The notes under the pieces: generated by a model
What the model saw: only the letters and a program-made list of their open reading frames with translations
Told to the model about the DNA's origin: nothing
The model's database searches: none
Shown: positions 35,446 to 45,500 of the stretch, one piece after another
How the letters are laid out: each line of letters starts with the position of its first letter
Numbering within the stretch: the first letter of the stretch is position 1
Translations under genes and position numbers: made by a program
From: Lachnospiraceae bacterium
Lineage (GTDB): Bacteria; Bacillota; Clostridia; Lachnospirales; Lachnospiraceae
DNA: 64,000 nt
Assembly (NCBI GenBank): GCA_024698345.1
Contig: JAILRH010000083.1
Span: 1 to 64,000, forward strand
Reading direction: 5' to 3'

Positions 35446-36831
35446 CTACTCCTCCATTATCACATGAAGTACGTCAACACACGCATTCTTTTCAGCACTA
35501 TCTTTGCAGTTGTACAGGGTCTGATAAATAAAATCCTGTAATTCACTAATATTATTAAAGAATACCGGCAACTGTGATAAAACCGAATTCATAACTGCTC
35601 TGTTTACCGCTTTTGGATTATTTTCAAAAAGCTGCCTGAAATCAGATATCAACGAATCTGTAACTGCTGTGAGCATATCATCATCAACCACAGCATCATC
35701 TGCTGTATTATCAAGTGTAACAAAAATACTGTCTGATGACAGAACAGATAATTTCTCTAAATCCCTAAATTCCTCAACCAACTGTTCCTGACTCAACACT
35801 TCTGCATATGAAGAAGTAATCTCATCCACAATATTATAAAGGGAAATCTTCTGATACATACTCTCCTGGCTTCCCTCAAGAATTGAAAACATATCTTCAG
35901 TATCCTCATCTATCTCGGAACCCAGAACAAAATGATCATTAACAGCAATCACAATCTCCTCACAAGCCTTCATCACTTTGTCTTTTTCGTCATCGTTCTG
36001 AGTTAGAACGATAGAATAAGTATCATTCATAATCTCCATAATCATCATGCAGATGTTCATTGCATCTTCTATAAAAACAGATACATCTTCAATATTTCTG
36101 ATTGAGAACTTATATTCTTCTTCAGAAATATTTGAATAATCAATATTCTTTAACGACTCTGCAACCTCTTCAAGTTCCGGAAATAATGAAGCAAAATCTT
36201 TATTGTCTGAAATCATCGAAGAGGTCTTTATCATATAAACGAAATCATCCAAAGTCTTTTTATCCGATCCTTTGTAAATAGAAAGACCGTTAGTCACATG
36301 CTCAAAGAACTTTGTCTTTGTCATCCTTATAGGAAGTTCTGCTATAACTTCAGAAATCTTACTGTTAATTACAGTATTGTCCTCATCCGATAAAATATAC
36401 TGCATAAGCATTCTGCAAAGATCCTCGTCATTGTAATTCTTATCCAGTGTACTTTCTTTAAATCTGTATTCTACTCTGTTTAGTGCATGTTCATAGGCTC
36501 TAAAAACATCAACATAATATGTCAGGGCTCCAACTTCATCAAGAATATACTTTCTTCCCTCATCAAGGGTACGTGTTGCCTCATCTTTTGACAAATTACG
36601 TTCCAAAACACCATTTCTGATAACCTTGTGAACTGAATCAGCTACTTCCTTAACTCCCTGCCTCTTAATGTCACCATCTTCTCTCATCTGATAATATGTA
36701 TAGTAATTAAGTGCCAATCTGACAAATGCAAATCTGTTGTTGAGTTGCTTGTACTGTTTAAGATACTCCTTAATATTGTCATTTACATTTGTTCCTTTTG
36801 ATATTTCATTTATAATGCGTCTCATCATCAA
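35446..36831 (-). CDS. Unrecognised acidic helical protein, 461 residues
   Basis: The frame is long, well supported by a GAGGTTG site, and ends 13 bp before the next gene. The protein is strongly acidic and mostly helical with no membrane segment, cysteine cluster or nucleotide-binding motif that I can see. It is rich in Asp/Glu-Ile/Leu stretches (for example SVFIEDAMNICMMIMEIMND). I cannot name a family. It heads the run of genes leading to ytfJ. Confidence 0.7.
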   Translation of the reverse strand: MMMRRIINEISKGTNVNDNIKEYLKQYKQLNNRFAFVRLALNYYTYYQMREDGDIKRQGVKEVADSVHKVIRNGVLERNLSKDEATRTLDEGRKYILDEVGALTYYVDVFRAYEHALNRVEYRFKESTLDKNYNDEDLCRMLMQYILSDEDNTVINSKISEVIAELPIRMTKTKFFEHVTNGLSIYKGSDKKTLDDFVYMIKTSSMISDNKDFASLFPELEEVAESLKNIDYSNISEEEYKFSIRNIEDVSVFIEDAMNICMMIMEIMNDTYSIVLTQNDDEKDKVMKACEEIVIAVNDHFVLGSEIDEDTEDMFSILEGSQESMYQKISLYNIVDEITSSYAEVLSQEQLVEEFRDLEKLSVLSSDSIFVTLDNTADDAVVDDDMLTAVTDSLISDFRQLFENNPKAVNRAVMNSVLSQLPVFFNNISELQDFIYQTLYNCKDSAEKNACVDVLHVIMEE

Positions 36832-36959
36832 CCTCTAACATAATTATCATTTATCAGATGAATATCCTCATACATCTGATATACATTGTCTTCCATTATA
36901 CCAAAATTAAGAGGATATGTAAATCAACTTCACATATCTCCTGCTATTTGCATATTTCT

Positions 36960-38294
36960 TTACACATTTACTTTTTTCAAACTCAATTCGACAATAATTG
37001 CAAACTCATTATCTTTTACTTCTGTCTTAAATACTCCGTCATACTTATCCGCAACTTTCTTTATATTCTTTGTTCCGATACCGTGAGATTTTTTATCTTC
37101 TTTAGTAGTTTCAAGTTTCTGTGCGCTCTCAACCTGTGACTTGTCAATTGAATTGTGTTCTTCAATCCTGAGATATTTTTTACCTACGATAAAATTCAGT
37201 TTTATATATTTCGCACTCTCATCTGCCTGACTGTTAACAGCCTCAACAGCATTCTTCAAAATATTTGAAATAACCACAACCAAATCATAATCTTCGATAC
37301 TCAGATTCTCCTTTAAATTACCTGTAACGCTTACTTTGACATCTTCTTTTTTATTTGCGAGTATATTAGTTAACATTACATCGGCAATCCTGTTTCCTGT
37401 ATGGAAAAGCTGCTTTCTGTTCCTATTCAGTTCTTCCGTCATCGTCGAGAGATACCTCTTACACTGTTCCACATCTCCGTTATCAAGATAATTTTCCAGG
37501 CACATAATATGATTGAGAACGTCATGTCTAAATCTTCTTGTATCCTCTTCATTCTTCAACACAAGTTCATAATAACTCTTTTGTTGCTCATTATATTTCT
37601 GAAGGATTCCGTTTTCATTTTCCAAAGACATTCTTGAAACTTCCAACATTATACCCTCTGCAGAAATAATAAATATACCGATACAGATTATTACAGCTAC
37701 CGCAGTAATAATCTGATTAAGATTATGCACTCCCTTGCCGTTTACAAAGACAACAATACCTACAATCAAAAACATCAGCATAAACAGAAGTATAGCCACT
37801 TCTATCAGTAGTTTCTTTGGTAGTTCCGAAAAATTAATATTGAACTTGAATCCTCTGATTGCTATAACTCCGCAACATATTATAACAATAAACGCTATAA
37901 CTTTTTTGAAGATAAACATGTCCGCAATTCCCGGAACCAGCAAAATAACGAAGCCCTCAACCACACCTGCGATAATCTGACTTCCAATAAAAGATACAAA
38001 ATATTCCTTTGCAGACAATTCACAGCAAATTGCCAGCGCAACCATGTATACAACAATCTTTATTATTGCGGTCAGTCCCTCATTAGTTTTTATAAAGAGT
38101 AACTCTCTTATGTCCACAATCATCTGACCTGTATGGAAAGAAATGATAACTCCTCCAACGACCACAATCATTATAGCAACGATATTTCTCCATAGTGTCT
38201 TAGGCAGGAACTCTCTTTCTATCATACACATCAATACCAGTGCTGACATAAAATCTAACAATAATCCCAGTGTATCAACCATAGACCTCACCAT
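36960..38294 (-). CDS. GHKL sensor histidine kinase, AgrC-like
   Basis: The protein has 444 residues. The first 205 or so form six to seven membrane helices, followed by a coiled linker (EQQKSYYELVLKNEEDTRRF). The phospho-acceptor box is RRFRHDVLNHIMCLENYL, with the HDxxNH pattern of the AgrC class. The ATPase has ISNILKNAVEAV and HGIGTKNIKKVADKYDGVF. It probably senses a peptide or membrane signal and phosphorylates the LytTR regulator, whose gene it overlaps by 20 bp. Confidence 0.9.
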   Translation of the reverse strand: MVRSMVDTLGLLLDFMSALVLMCMIEREFLPKTLWRNIVAIMIVVVGGVIISFHTGQMIVDIRELLFIKTNEGLTAIIKIVVYMVALAICCELSAKEYFVSFIGSQIIAGVVEGFVILLVPGIADMFIFKKVIAFIVIICCGVIAIRGFKFNINFSELPKKLLIEVAILLFMLMFLIVGIVVFVNGKGVHNLNQIITAVAVIICIGIFIISAEGIMLEVSRMSLENENGILQKYNEQQKSYYELVLKNEEDTRRFRHDVLNHIMCLENYLDNGDVEQCKRYLSTMTEELNRNRKQLFHTGNRIADVMLTNILANKKEDVKVSVTGNLKENLSIEDYDLVVVISNILKNAVEAVNSQADESAKYIKLNFIVGKKYLRIEEHNSIDKSQVESAQKLETTKEDKKSHGIGTKNIKKVADKYDGVFKTEVKDNEFAIIVELSLKKVNV

Positions 38295-38997
38295 ACATCA
38301 GGTCAAATTCTCTGACCTTGTCTTTAAACTCATTTTTCTTTCTTCTGGAAACAGGGATAACCTCCCCGTTATCAAGATAAGCTCCTTTGTCATTTATATC
38401 ATCAATAAATCTCACATTAACTATATATCCCTTGTGACATCTAAAAAACATCTTGTCATTCAAAAGATTTTCCCACTCCTCCATGGAACTCTCACTTCTG
38501 AATTTCATGTCATTGGAATTAGTATATATCACCGTATCCCCGCTTTCCTTACAGACATATCTGATTTCTCTTTGCGGAATCTGATATGGTGTACCATATG
38601 ACTTAAGTTCGATAACTTCATAACCTATTCTGCTTCTGGTAAAAGTATCGAGTCCCTCTTTTATTTCATCAAAATCTACAGGCTTTGTCATATATCTGAA
38701 AGCATTCACTCTATACCCTTCTTTGATTCGCTCAACATGAGTAGTCATGATAATAATATTGCAATTCTCCCATTTTTTCTGAAGATTTGCTGCTACTTCA
38801 ATACCATCAATAGTAGGCATTTCCAAATCGAGAAAATACAAATCCATTCTGTTCTCCTCATCTATAAGCTTATTACCATCTGAATACTCATATATTTCCC
38901 ATTTTTCAGTATTACAATTATCCTCATGATACATCTTAAGATTCTCTTTTATACTCTCTCTAAAATGTTTCTGATCATCACAAATTGCTATCTTCAT
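38275..38997 (-). CDS. LytTR-family response regulator, AgrA-like
   Basis: The start chosen is ATG at 38995-38997 (MKIAICDDQ) with GGAG 6 bases upstream. The product has 240 residues: receiver domain with DD at 7-8, phosphorylated Asp in YFLDLEMPTIDGIE and Lys in MTKPVDFDE, then a LytTR DNA-binding domain (IRYVCKESGDTVIYTN, FFRCHKGYIVNVRFIDDI, VPVSRRKKNEFKD). LytTR proteins bind 9-bp direct repeats spaced 21 bp; such repeats occur at 39589-39639. Confidence 0.92.
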   Translation of the reverse strand: MKIAICDDQKHFRESIKENLKMYHEDNCNTEKWEIYEYSDGNKLIDEENRMDLYFLDLEMPTIDGIEVAANLQKKWENCNIIIMTTHVERIKEGYRVNAFRYMTKPVDFDEIKEGLDTFTRSRIGYEVIELKSYGTPYQIPQREIRYVCKESGDTVIYTNSNDMKFRSESSMEEWENLLNDKMFFRCHKGYIVNVRFIDDINDKGAYLDNGEVIPVSRRKKNEFKDKVREFDLMYGEVYG

Positions 38998-39144
38998 ATT
39001 AACTCCATAATTCCCATTCAATTTCTCCGTCATTTGATAACCCCCATACAAATATATTTTATACTTTCAAACAAAACCCACATCAAAAATACGGAGAAGC
39101 ATAATTCGTACACGATATTTCTATTATTATACCACACCACACGA

Positions 39145-39176
39145 AAAAAGGACAAGCACCAACACCTGCCCTTTTT
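39145..39176 (-). terminator. Terminator after the 19-residue peptide gene
   Basis: AAAAAGGGCA pairs with TGTCCTTTTT (one G-U) with further pairing inside, followed by T on the minus strand. It separates the peptide transcript from the regulator-kinase operon. Confidence 0.75.
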
Positions 39177-39202
39177 ACCTTTTTCGATTTTTCCTCATAA
39201 TA

Positions 39203-39262
39203 CTACTTCTTTCCGTGTATAATGTAGTAAAGAAAATCAAGAACACTAAATGTAGAAAGCAT
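39203..39262 (-). CDS. 19-residue amphipathic peptide, PSM/delta-toxin-like in layout
   Basis: AAGGAGG lies 8 bases before an ATG opening MLSTFSVLDFLYYIIHGKK. Polar residues recur every three to four positions (S3, S6, D9, Y13, H16, K19), giving one polar face of a helix. The peptide has no cysteine and no cleavable leader. It lies between a LytTR-box promoter and a terminator, next to an AgrC/AgrA-like pair. It could be a secreted surfactant-like peptide, the signal itself, or a leader peptide; the sequence alone does not decide. Confidence 0.5.
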   Translation of the reverse strand: MLSTFSVLDFLYYIIHGKK

Positions 39263-39555
39263 AAGCAATACCTCCTTATCATTCTTAAATAAATCCGTCC
39301 AAACCAACTAATACAAATGTATCAGAAGCCCCCTGCCAATACAATTGCCTATTTTTTCTACACCTATAAAAAATGAATACCCTCTTTAATTCAAATATCA
39401 TCTTCTTATCTTGCTAGCGTTCCCCGCGCCTTATAGATTCGGCGCAGGAAATAAATAAGAATACAGTTTCTAATATACGGCTACCCCATGCCGTGATTAG
39501 AAGGTCAATACATATAGATATCTTCTCCATATCTTTATGTTACTACAATTATATA

Positions 39556-39639
39556 ATTATATTTTCCAAGCAATCAACCGTCTCCCCCACAAACGGTATC
39601 ATTTACCCCGTGAACGGTATTAATTTCCCCTCGAATGAC
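39556..39639 (-). promoter_or_regulatory. LytTR (AgrA-type) box array and activator-type promoter
   Basis: Read on the minus strand, GTCATTCGA (39631-39639), ACCGTTCAC (39610-39618) and ACCGTTTGT (39589-39597) are spaced exactly 21 bp. The last matches the LytTR consensus fully, the middle one misses one base, and the first is degenerate. TATAAT lies 27 bp beyond the last box with no good -35, as expected for an activator-dependent promoter. Confidence 0.7.
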
Positions 39640-39657
39640 AACATATCCTTTCCAAAT

Positions 39658-41151
39658 TCATCGATAATAAATATCGCATAAATATCTCAATCTCTCTATA
39701 TGCTTGTCATCGAACTGATTCTTACTCATTCTCCATCGCCAGTTTGTTCCCATTGATGAAGGAAGATTCATCCTTCCTCTGTTACCAACTTTTAAAACGT
39801 CCTGCATCTGGAATATTACAACATCAGCAACACTCATATATGCCAGTCTGAATAATTCATCCACCAGTTCATCCAGGCTGTTATTTCTAACCCTCAAAAA
39901 CTCTCGGATATATCCCAGTTCCCAATCCTGTTTCTGACTGTAATAACCTATCAATGTATCATTATCGTGTGTTCCACCGTATACAACCGAATTCTTCTTC
40001 CAAAAATATGGAAGATGACTGTTCTTTCTGTCTCCATCGAAAGCAAACTCAATTACTTTCATTCCTGGATATCCACTCTTCTCAAGAACTTCCACAGCCT
40101 CCGGCATTTCCACTCCCAAATCCTCAGCAATAATTTTTTTATCGCCAACAGCTTCATTTATTGCCTTTACAAGTTTCATTCCCGGTCCAAGAATATATTC
40201 ACCCTTCACTGCATCCTCATACTCTGCAGGAATTGAGTAATATTTTACCATTCCAAGGAAATGATCAATCCTAATGATGTCATAAAGAGCTGCTGAATGA
40301 CTCATTCGCATTCTCCACCATTTAAAATCATCTGCCTCCATCTTCTTCCAATCATAAAGCGGATTTCCCCATCTCTGACCTAGTGCCGAAAACATATCAG
40401 GCGGTACTCCCGCAACACTCTTAGGATTCAAATCCTTGTCCATCTGGAACATAGATGTATTTGCCCATACATCCGCAGAATCAAGGGCAACATATATCGG
40501 AATATCGCCAATGATTGATATATTCAACTTATTGGTGTATTCCTTTAATTTGTTCCACTGTTCAAAGAATTTAAACTGAAGGAACTTCCAGAATTCAGTA
40601 TCTTCCGCCAAAATTTTCTTATACTTAGCCATCGCTTCAGGCTTGCGTCTTTTAATATCTTCATCCCACTTTTGCCAGGAAACATTGTCGAAGTGATTTT
40701 TACATGCCATATAAAGCGCATAATCATCCAACCATTCTTTGTTTTTTTGAAGAAATGTATTGTACTCTTTTGTTCCTGAATGTTTACTATTTTCAAATGC
40801 CTTTCTTAGAACCGAAAATCTGTAATAGTACATATTTCCGAAATCAACAAGGTCTTCGTCATACACCCATCTAATACATTCAACGTCTGCTTTTTCTAAC
40901 AATCCCTCCTCAATCAACGTATCGATATCAATAAAGTAGGGATTTCCCGCAAATGCGGAAAAAGAAGAATATGGACTGTCCCCATAACTAGTAGGACCAA
41001 GGGGCAAAACCTGCCAATACTTCTGTCCCGCTTTAGAAAGCTGTTCTGCGAACTTATACGCTTCCTTCCCAAATGTTCCAATACCGTATGGTGATGGTAA
41101 ACTGCTTATGTGCAGTAGAACACCTGCACCTCTCTCTAAATAACTGCTCAT
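39658..41151 (-). CDS. malQ: 4-alpha-glucanotransferase
   Basis: The start chosen is ATG at 41149-41151 (MSSYLERGAGVLLHISSLPSPYGIG) with AGGAG 9 bases upstream; the longer frame has no site. The product has 497 residues, a GH77 amylomaltase with RIDHFLGMVKYYSIP (nucleophile Asp), IAEDLGVEMPEAVEVL (acid/base Glu) and YGGTHDNDTLIGYY. It disproportionates maltodextrins in glycogen or starch use. It is transcribed alone here. Confidence 0.95.
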   Translation of the reverse strand: MSSYLERGAGVLLHISSLPSPYGIGTFGKEAYKFAEQLSKAGQKYWQVLPLGPTSYGDSPYSSFSAFAGNPYFIDIDTLIEEGLLEKADVECIRWVYDEDLVDFGNMYYYRFSVLRKAFENSKHSGTKEYNTFLQKNKEWLDDYALYMACKNHFDNVSWQKWDEDIKRRKPEAMAKYKKILAEDTEFWKFLQFKFFEQWNKLKEYTNKLNISIIGDIPIYVALDSADVWANTSMFQMDKDLNPKSVAGVPPDMFSALGQRWGNPLYDWKKMEADDFKWWRMRMSHSAALYDIIRIDHFLGMVKYYSIPAEYEDAVKGEYILGPGMKLVKAINEAVGDKKIIAEDLGVEMPEAVEVLEKSGYPGMKVIEFAFDGDRKNSHLPYFWKKNSVVYGGTHDNDTLIGYYSQKQDWELGYIREFLRVRNNSLDELVDELFRLAYMSVADVVIFQMQDVLKVGNRGRMNLPSSMGTNWRWRMSKNQFDDKHIERLRYLCDIYYR

Positions 41152-41259
41152 CAAATTTATCTCCTGTCTCACTTTTAAGAATAATATAAAACGCTTCACA
41201 TTTTTCACATTTCATTGTATTTGCATGTATGGCTTTCGTGATTATTTTTAACAATCACT

Positions 41260-42159
41260 TTAGTTATGTGTATGTGTAAATAAATGATCCTGACAATACT
41301 CTTTTCCACCTGAACATTTCGAACAATATCTGAATGTCAGATTCGGGTCATCGAGTTCCGTTCTGCCACATATAGCACATTTATGTCTGGCTCCGTTTTC
41401 GTAAGTAAAAGCCTTATTTGCCTCTTTAATTTTTCGCTTGTATTCATGTTTTCTTTTTATGTTGCCCGGGCTCACTTTTGAGTAATTTCTAGTTGTAAGG
41501 AAAAATACCAAAAAGTTTAACAATGAAAATACTATCATTATTTTTCTTGGCCATGGAGATGTTATAAAATCAAATATAATTTCAGCTCCATACAAAAATC
41601 CAAGCCATTTTATTTTAAGCGGTAACACAAAATATAAGAGAATTTCCATGTCAGGATATGTCGCTGCAAATGCCAGCAATATAGAAGTTGTAACATAATA
41701 AGTACTCACAACCTGTCCGACAACCTGTCCTGATGCACTTGCAACTTCGGCAATCCCAACATCAGCTCCCGCACCGCCAAACTCTCCCTGCAAATATAGA
41801 ATGACTAAAAAATAAGTTATAATTGCTCCTATTATTGTAAATATAACGCCGGAAAAAATATATAAATTATATCTGAAAGCTCCCCATGTGTGTTCAAGAG
41901 ATGTGCCTAGCTGATAATAAAAATATAACATAATGGCAGCAAACAGTACATTGTAGCCTTCCGGTATCAACAACATCCAGGTAACAATTCTCCAAACCTG
42001 TCCGTGAATAATCAGGTATGGATTAAACGCCATAAGTTCATATAAATTAGGACTGAACATTGTTGCAACATAGCCAATAATATAACCTACAATCAAATAC
42101 AGTGAAAGGTTACTTATTGCATATTTTCCGTATTTTCTTTCTAATTTATTCAACCACAT
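41260..42159 (-). CDS. Rhomboid-like membrane protein with zinc ribbon, probably non-proteolytic
   Basis: The start chosen is ATG at 42157-42159 (MWLNKLERKYGKYAISNL) with GGAAGGAG 7 bases upstream. The product has 299 residues with six or so membrane helices laid out like rhomboids (HGQVWRIVTWMLLIP, LEHTWGAFRYNLYIF). Neither the GxSG serine motif nor the later His is present. A C-terminal cytoplasmic zinc ribbon follows (CAICGRTELDDPNLTFRYCSKC, then CQDHLFTH). It is likely an inactive rhomboid or Derlin-like protein; its partner is unknown. Confidence 0.7.
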   Translation of the reverse strand: MWLNKLERKYGKYAISNLSLYLIVGYIIGYVATMFSPNLYELMAFNPYLIIHGQVWRIVTWMLLIPEGYNVLFAAIMLYFYYQLGTSLEHTWGAFRYNLYIFSGVIFTIIGAIITYFLVILYLQGEFGGAGADVGIAEVASASGQVVGQVVSTYYVTTSILLAFAATYPDMEILLYFVLPLKIKWLGFLYGAEIIFDFITSPWPRKIMIVFSLLNFLVFFLTTRNYSKVSPGNIKRKHEYKRKIKEANKAFTYENGARHKCAICGRTELDDPNLTFRYCSKCSGGKEYCQDHLFTHTHN

Positions 42160-42186
42160 ATATTTTCTCCTTCCAATATCTCCCAT

Positions 42187-42569
42187 TTCTAAAATTATTA
42201 TTACAAACTATTATTAACAGCTTTTAGAATCGGGAGTCTTCCCATTCTGAGAAAAAACATTTTAACTCTGTGTTCTTGAAACTCTTTTATAATATCAAAA
42301 AAAGTATGTCGGATTCAAGTCATTCTCGTTTTTTCTTATTTCTTTTTTATCTTTTTACTTAACACCATATTATTTTTTTATGCTTTGCTTTTTTCACTTT
42401 ATCACTCTACTGAAATTCCATTTTATTTATGCAAAAAAATGTTTTTAATACTTTTACAATTATCAAACAACTTCTTATTAAGATGTTGTTTTTTTACAAT
42501 CTTGTGATATAATGTGCAATGGCGTATTATTTATGCCAATCATTTAGATAAGAAGAAAGGTATAAACCT
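42187..42569. other. Divergent intergenic region with hairpin and extended -10 promoter
   Basis: No gene is seen. AGAATCGGGA/TCCCATTCT (42226-42248) forms a stem near the rhomboid-like gene. AAACAAC/GTTGTTT (42465-42491) plus a T-run resembles a terminator. Its right arm overlaps the -35 of a plus-strand promoter TTGTTT, 16 bp, TGATATAAT (-10 at 42508-42513), which drives the next gene. Confidence 0.55.
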
Positions 42570-45500
42570 ATGAATTCACAAAAGAATTATAGTCTCGGAA
42601 TTGATATCGGCTCTACCACTGTTAAGATTGCCATTTTGGATTCCGAAAAAAAGATACTATTTTCAGATTACGAAAGACATTATGCGAACATTCAGGAAAC
42701 ACTCGCATCACTTTTAAAAAAGGCCAAGGATTCTCTTGGTTCAATAATGCTTTCACCTATGATTACAGGTTCAGGTGGACTTACTCTTTCAAAACACTTA
42801 GAGGTTCCGTTTGTTCAGGAGGTTGTCGCTGTATCTACAGCCCTTGAAGACTACGCTCCTCAGACAGACGTTGCCATTGAGCTTGGTGGAGAAGATGCGA
42901 AAATCATATATTTTTCTAACGGAATCGAACAACGTATGAATGGTATCTGTGCCGGTGGTACAGGTTCTTTTATAGACCAGATGGCTTCTCTTTTACAGAC
43001 AGATGCCGCCGGTCTTAATGAGTACGCCAAAAATTATCAGGCAATTTATCCAATTGCTGCAAGATGTGGTGTCTTTGCTAAAACAGACATTCAGCCACTT
43101 ATAAATGAAGGTGCGACAAAAGAAGACCTTGCCGCTTCTATTTTCCAGGCAGTTGTAAACCAAACAATATCAGGTCTGGCCTGCGGTAAGCCAATTCGTG
43201 GTACTGTCGCATTTTTGGGTGGCCCTCTTCACTTCCTTACAGAATTGAAGAACGCTTTTATAAGAACACTCAAATTGGATGATGAACACATTGTTGCTCC
43301 TGATCATTCCCATCTTTTTGCAGCTACAGGGGCAGCTCTCAATCACGATGAAAAGATCACTGTTTCCATCGACGATTTATACCGTAAATTATCTGAAGGT
43401 GTAAGCATGGAAATGGAAATCAAACGAATGGAGCCACTTTTTGAAAACCAGGCTGCATATGATGAATTTACAAAACGCCATGAGAAACACTGTGTAAAAA
43501 AAGCTGACCTTGAGACTTACAAAGGTGATTGTTTCCTCGGTATAGACTCAGGTTCCACAACAACAAAAGCTGCCGTTGTAGGTGAGGACGGAACTCTTCT
43601 CTACTCATTTTACAGCAGCAACAATGGTAATCCTTTAGCTACTATTATAGGAGCTATCAAAGATATTTATTCAAAATTACCTGAAGGTTCAAAAATTGTA
43701 CATTCTTGCTCAACAGGTTATGGAGAAGCACTTATCAAAGCCGCTCTCATGCTGGATGAAGGCGAGGTTGAGACTGTAGCTCACTACTATGCTGCAGCAT
43801 TCTTTGAGCCTGACGTTGACTGCATCCTAGACATCGGCGGACAGGACATGAAATGTATCAAGATAAAAGAGAACACAGTTGACAGCGTTCAGCTTAATGA
43901 AGCATGTTCTTCCGGATGTGGTTCTTTCATTGAGACTTTTGCAAAATCTCTTAATTATTCGGTACAGGACTTTGCTAAAGAAGCTTTATTTGCAAAAAAT
44001 CCAACCGACCTCGGAACAAGATGTACTGTATTTATGAATTCAAATGTTAAGCAGGCTCAAAAAGAAGGTGCTTCAGTTGCCGACATTTCTTCAGGTCTCG
44101 CTTATTCGGTTATAAAGAATGCCTTATATAAGGTTATAAAAATTACTGACGCATCAGACCTTGGTAAGAAGGTTGTTGTTCAAGGTGGTACTTTCTACAA
44201 TGATGCTGTACTTAGAAGTTTTGAGAAGATTGCAGGCTGTGAAGCCATAAGACCTGACATTGCAGGTATCATGGGTGCCTTCGGTGCTGCTCTTATTGCA
44301 AGAGAACGCTATAAAGGCGAAGCATCTACTATGCTTTCTATAGACGCAATCAACAACTTTGAATACACAACATCCATGACAAGATGTAAGGGATGCACAA
44401 ACAACTGTCTCCTTACAATCAACAAATTCAGTGATAACAGACGCTTTATCAGCGGAAATCGTTGTGAAAAAGGAATTGGTGGTCAGAAGAACAAAGAAAA
44501 TATACCAAATCTTTTTGAATATAAATACGAGAGAATGTTTGATTATAAACCTCTTGATCCTGACACTGCAAAGCGTGGTGTTGTTGGTATTCCAAGAGTT
44601 CTTAACATGTATGAAAACTTCCCATTCTGGGCTGTTTTCTTCAAGGAGTTAGGTTACAGTGTTAAATTATCTCCGAAGTCGACACGAAAGATTTACGAAC
44701 TTGGTATCGAATCAATTCCAAGTGAATCCGAATGCTATCCTGCAAAGATAGTTCACGGTCATGTTATGTGGCTTTTACAGGAAGGTGTCAAATTCATTTT
44801 CTATCCTTGTATTCCATACGAGAGAAAAGAAACTCCTGACGCCAACAACCACTACAACTGCCCTATCGTTACATCTTATGCAGAGAATATCAAAAATAAC
44901 GTTGAAGAATTAAATGATCCGGAAATAAGATTTATGAATCCTTTCATGGCTCTTACTGATGAAGATACAATCACAGCAAGACTCGTTGAAGTGTTTACAA
45001 AGAAATGTGATATTCCGGAAGATGAAATAAAAGCCGCAGCTCACAGAGGCTGGAAAGAATTGCTGAAGTCAAGAGCTGACATGAGACAGAAGGGTGAAGA
45101 AGTTCTCAAGTATCTGAAGGACAACAACAAACGCGGTATCGTTCTTGCCGGTCGCCCATACCACATCGACCCTGAGATTAACCACGGTATTCCTGAGATG
45201 ATTAATTCATACGGTATTGCAGTTTTAACTGAAGATTCAATTTCTCATCTTGCAAAGGTTGAACGTCCTCTTATCGTATCAGATCAGTGGATGTATCACT
45301 CAAGACTTTATGCTGCAGCAAACTACGTCAAAACAAGAGATGACTTGGATCTTATTCAGTTGAACTCATTCGGATGCGGTCTTGACGCTGTTACTACAGA
45401 CTGTGTAAGCGATATCCTTTCTCGTTCAGGAAAGATTTACACTGTACTTAAGATTGACGAAGTAAACAACTTAGGTGCTGCACGCATCAGAATACGTTCT

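Larger units (their letters stand above)
39145..39549 (-). ncRNA. Putative structured regulatory RNA carrying the peptide ORF
   Basis: From a -10 at 39556-39561 to the terminator the transcript would be about 400 nt. It contains two stable hairpins: TTCTAAT..ACGGC with GCCGT..ATTAGAA (39468-39502), and CCTGCGCC with GGCGCGGGG (39422-39448), GC-rich in an AT-rich region. The peptide ORF lies near the 3' end. A weaker internal promoter (TTGTAT, 17 bp, TACATT) just before the peptide is an alternative. Confidence 0.35.

Noticed and set aside
36960..39262. A classical agrBDCA quorum-sensing locus
   Set aside because: The kinase and LytTR regulator fit, but there is no AgrB protease and the small peptide has no cysteine for a thiolactone. 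I report it as an RNAIII/PSM-like layout instead.
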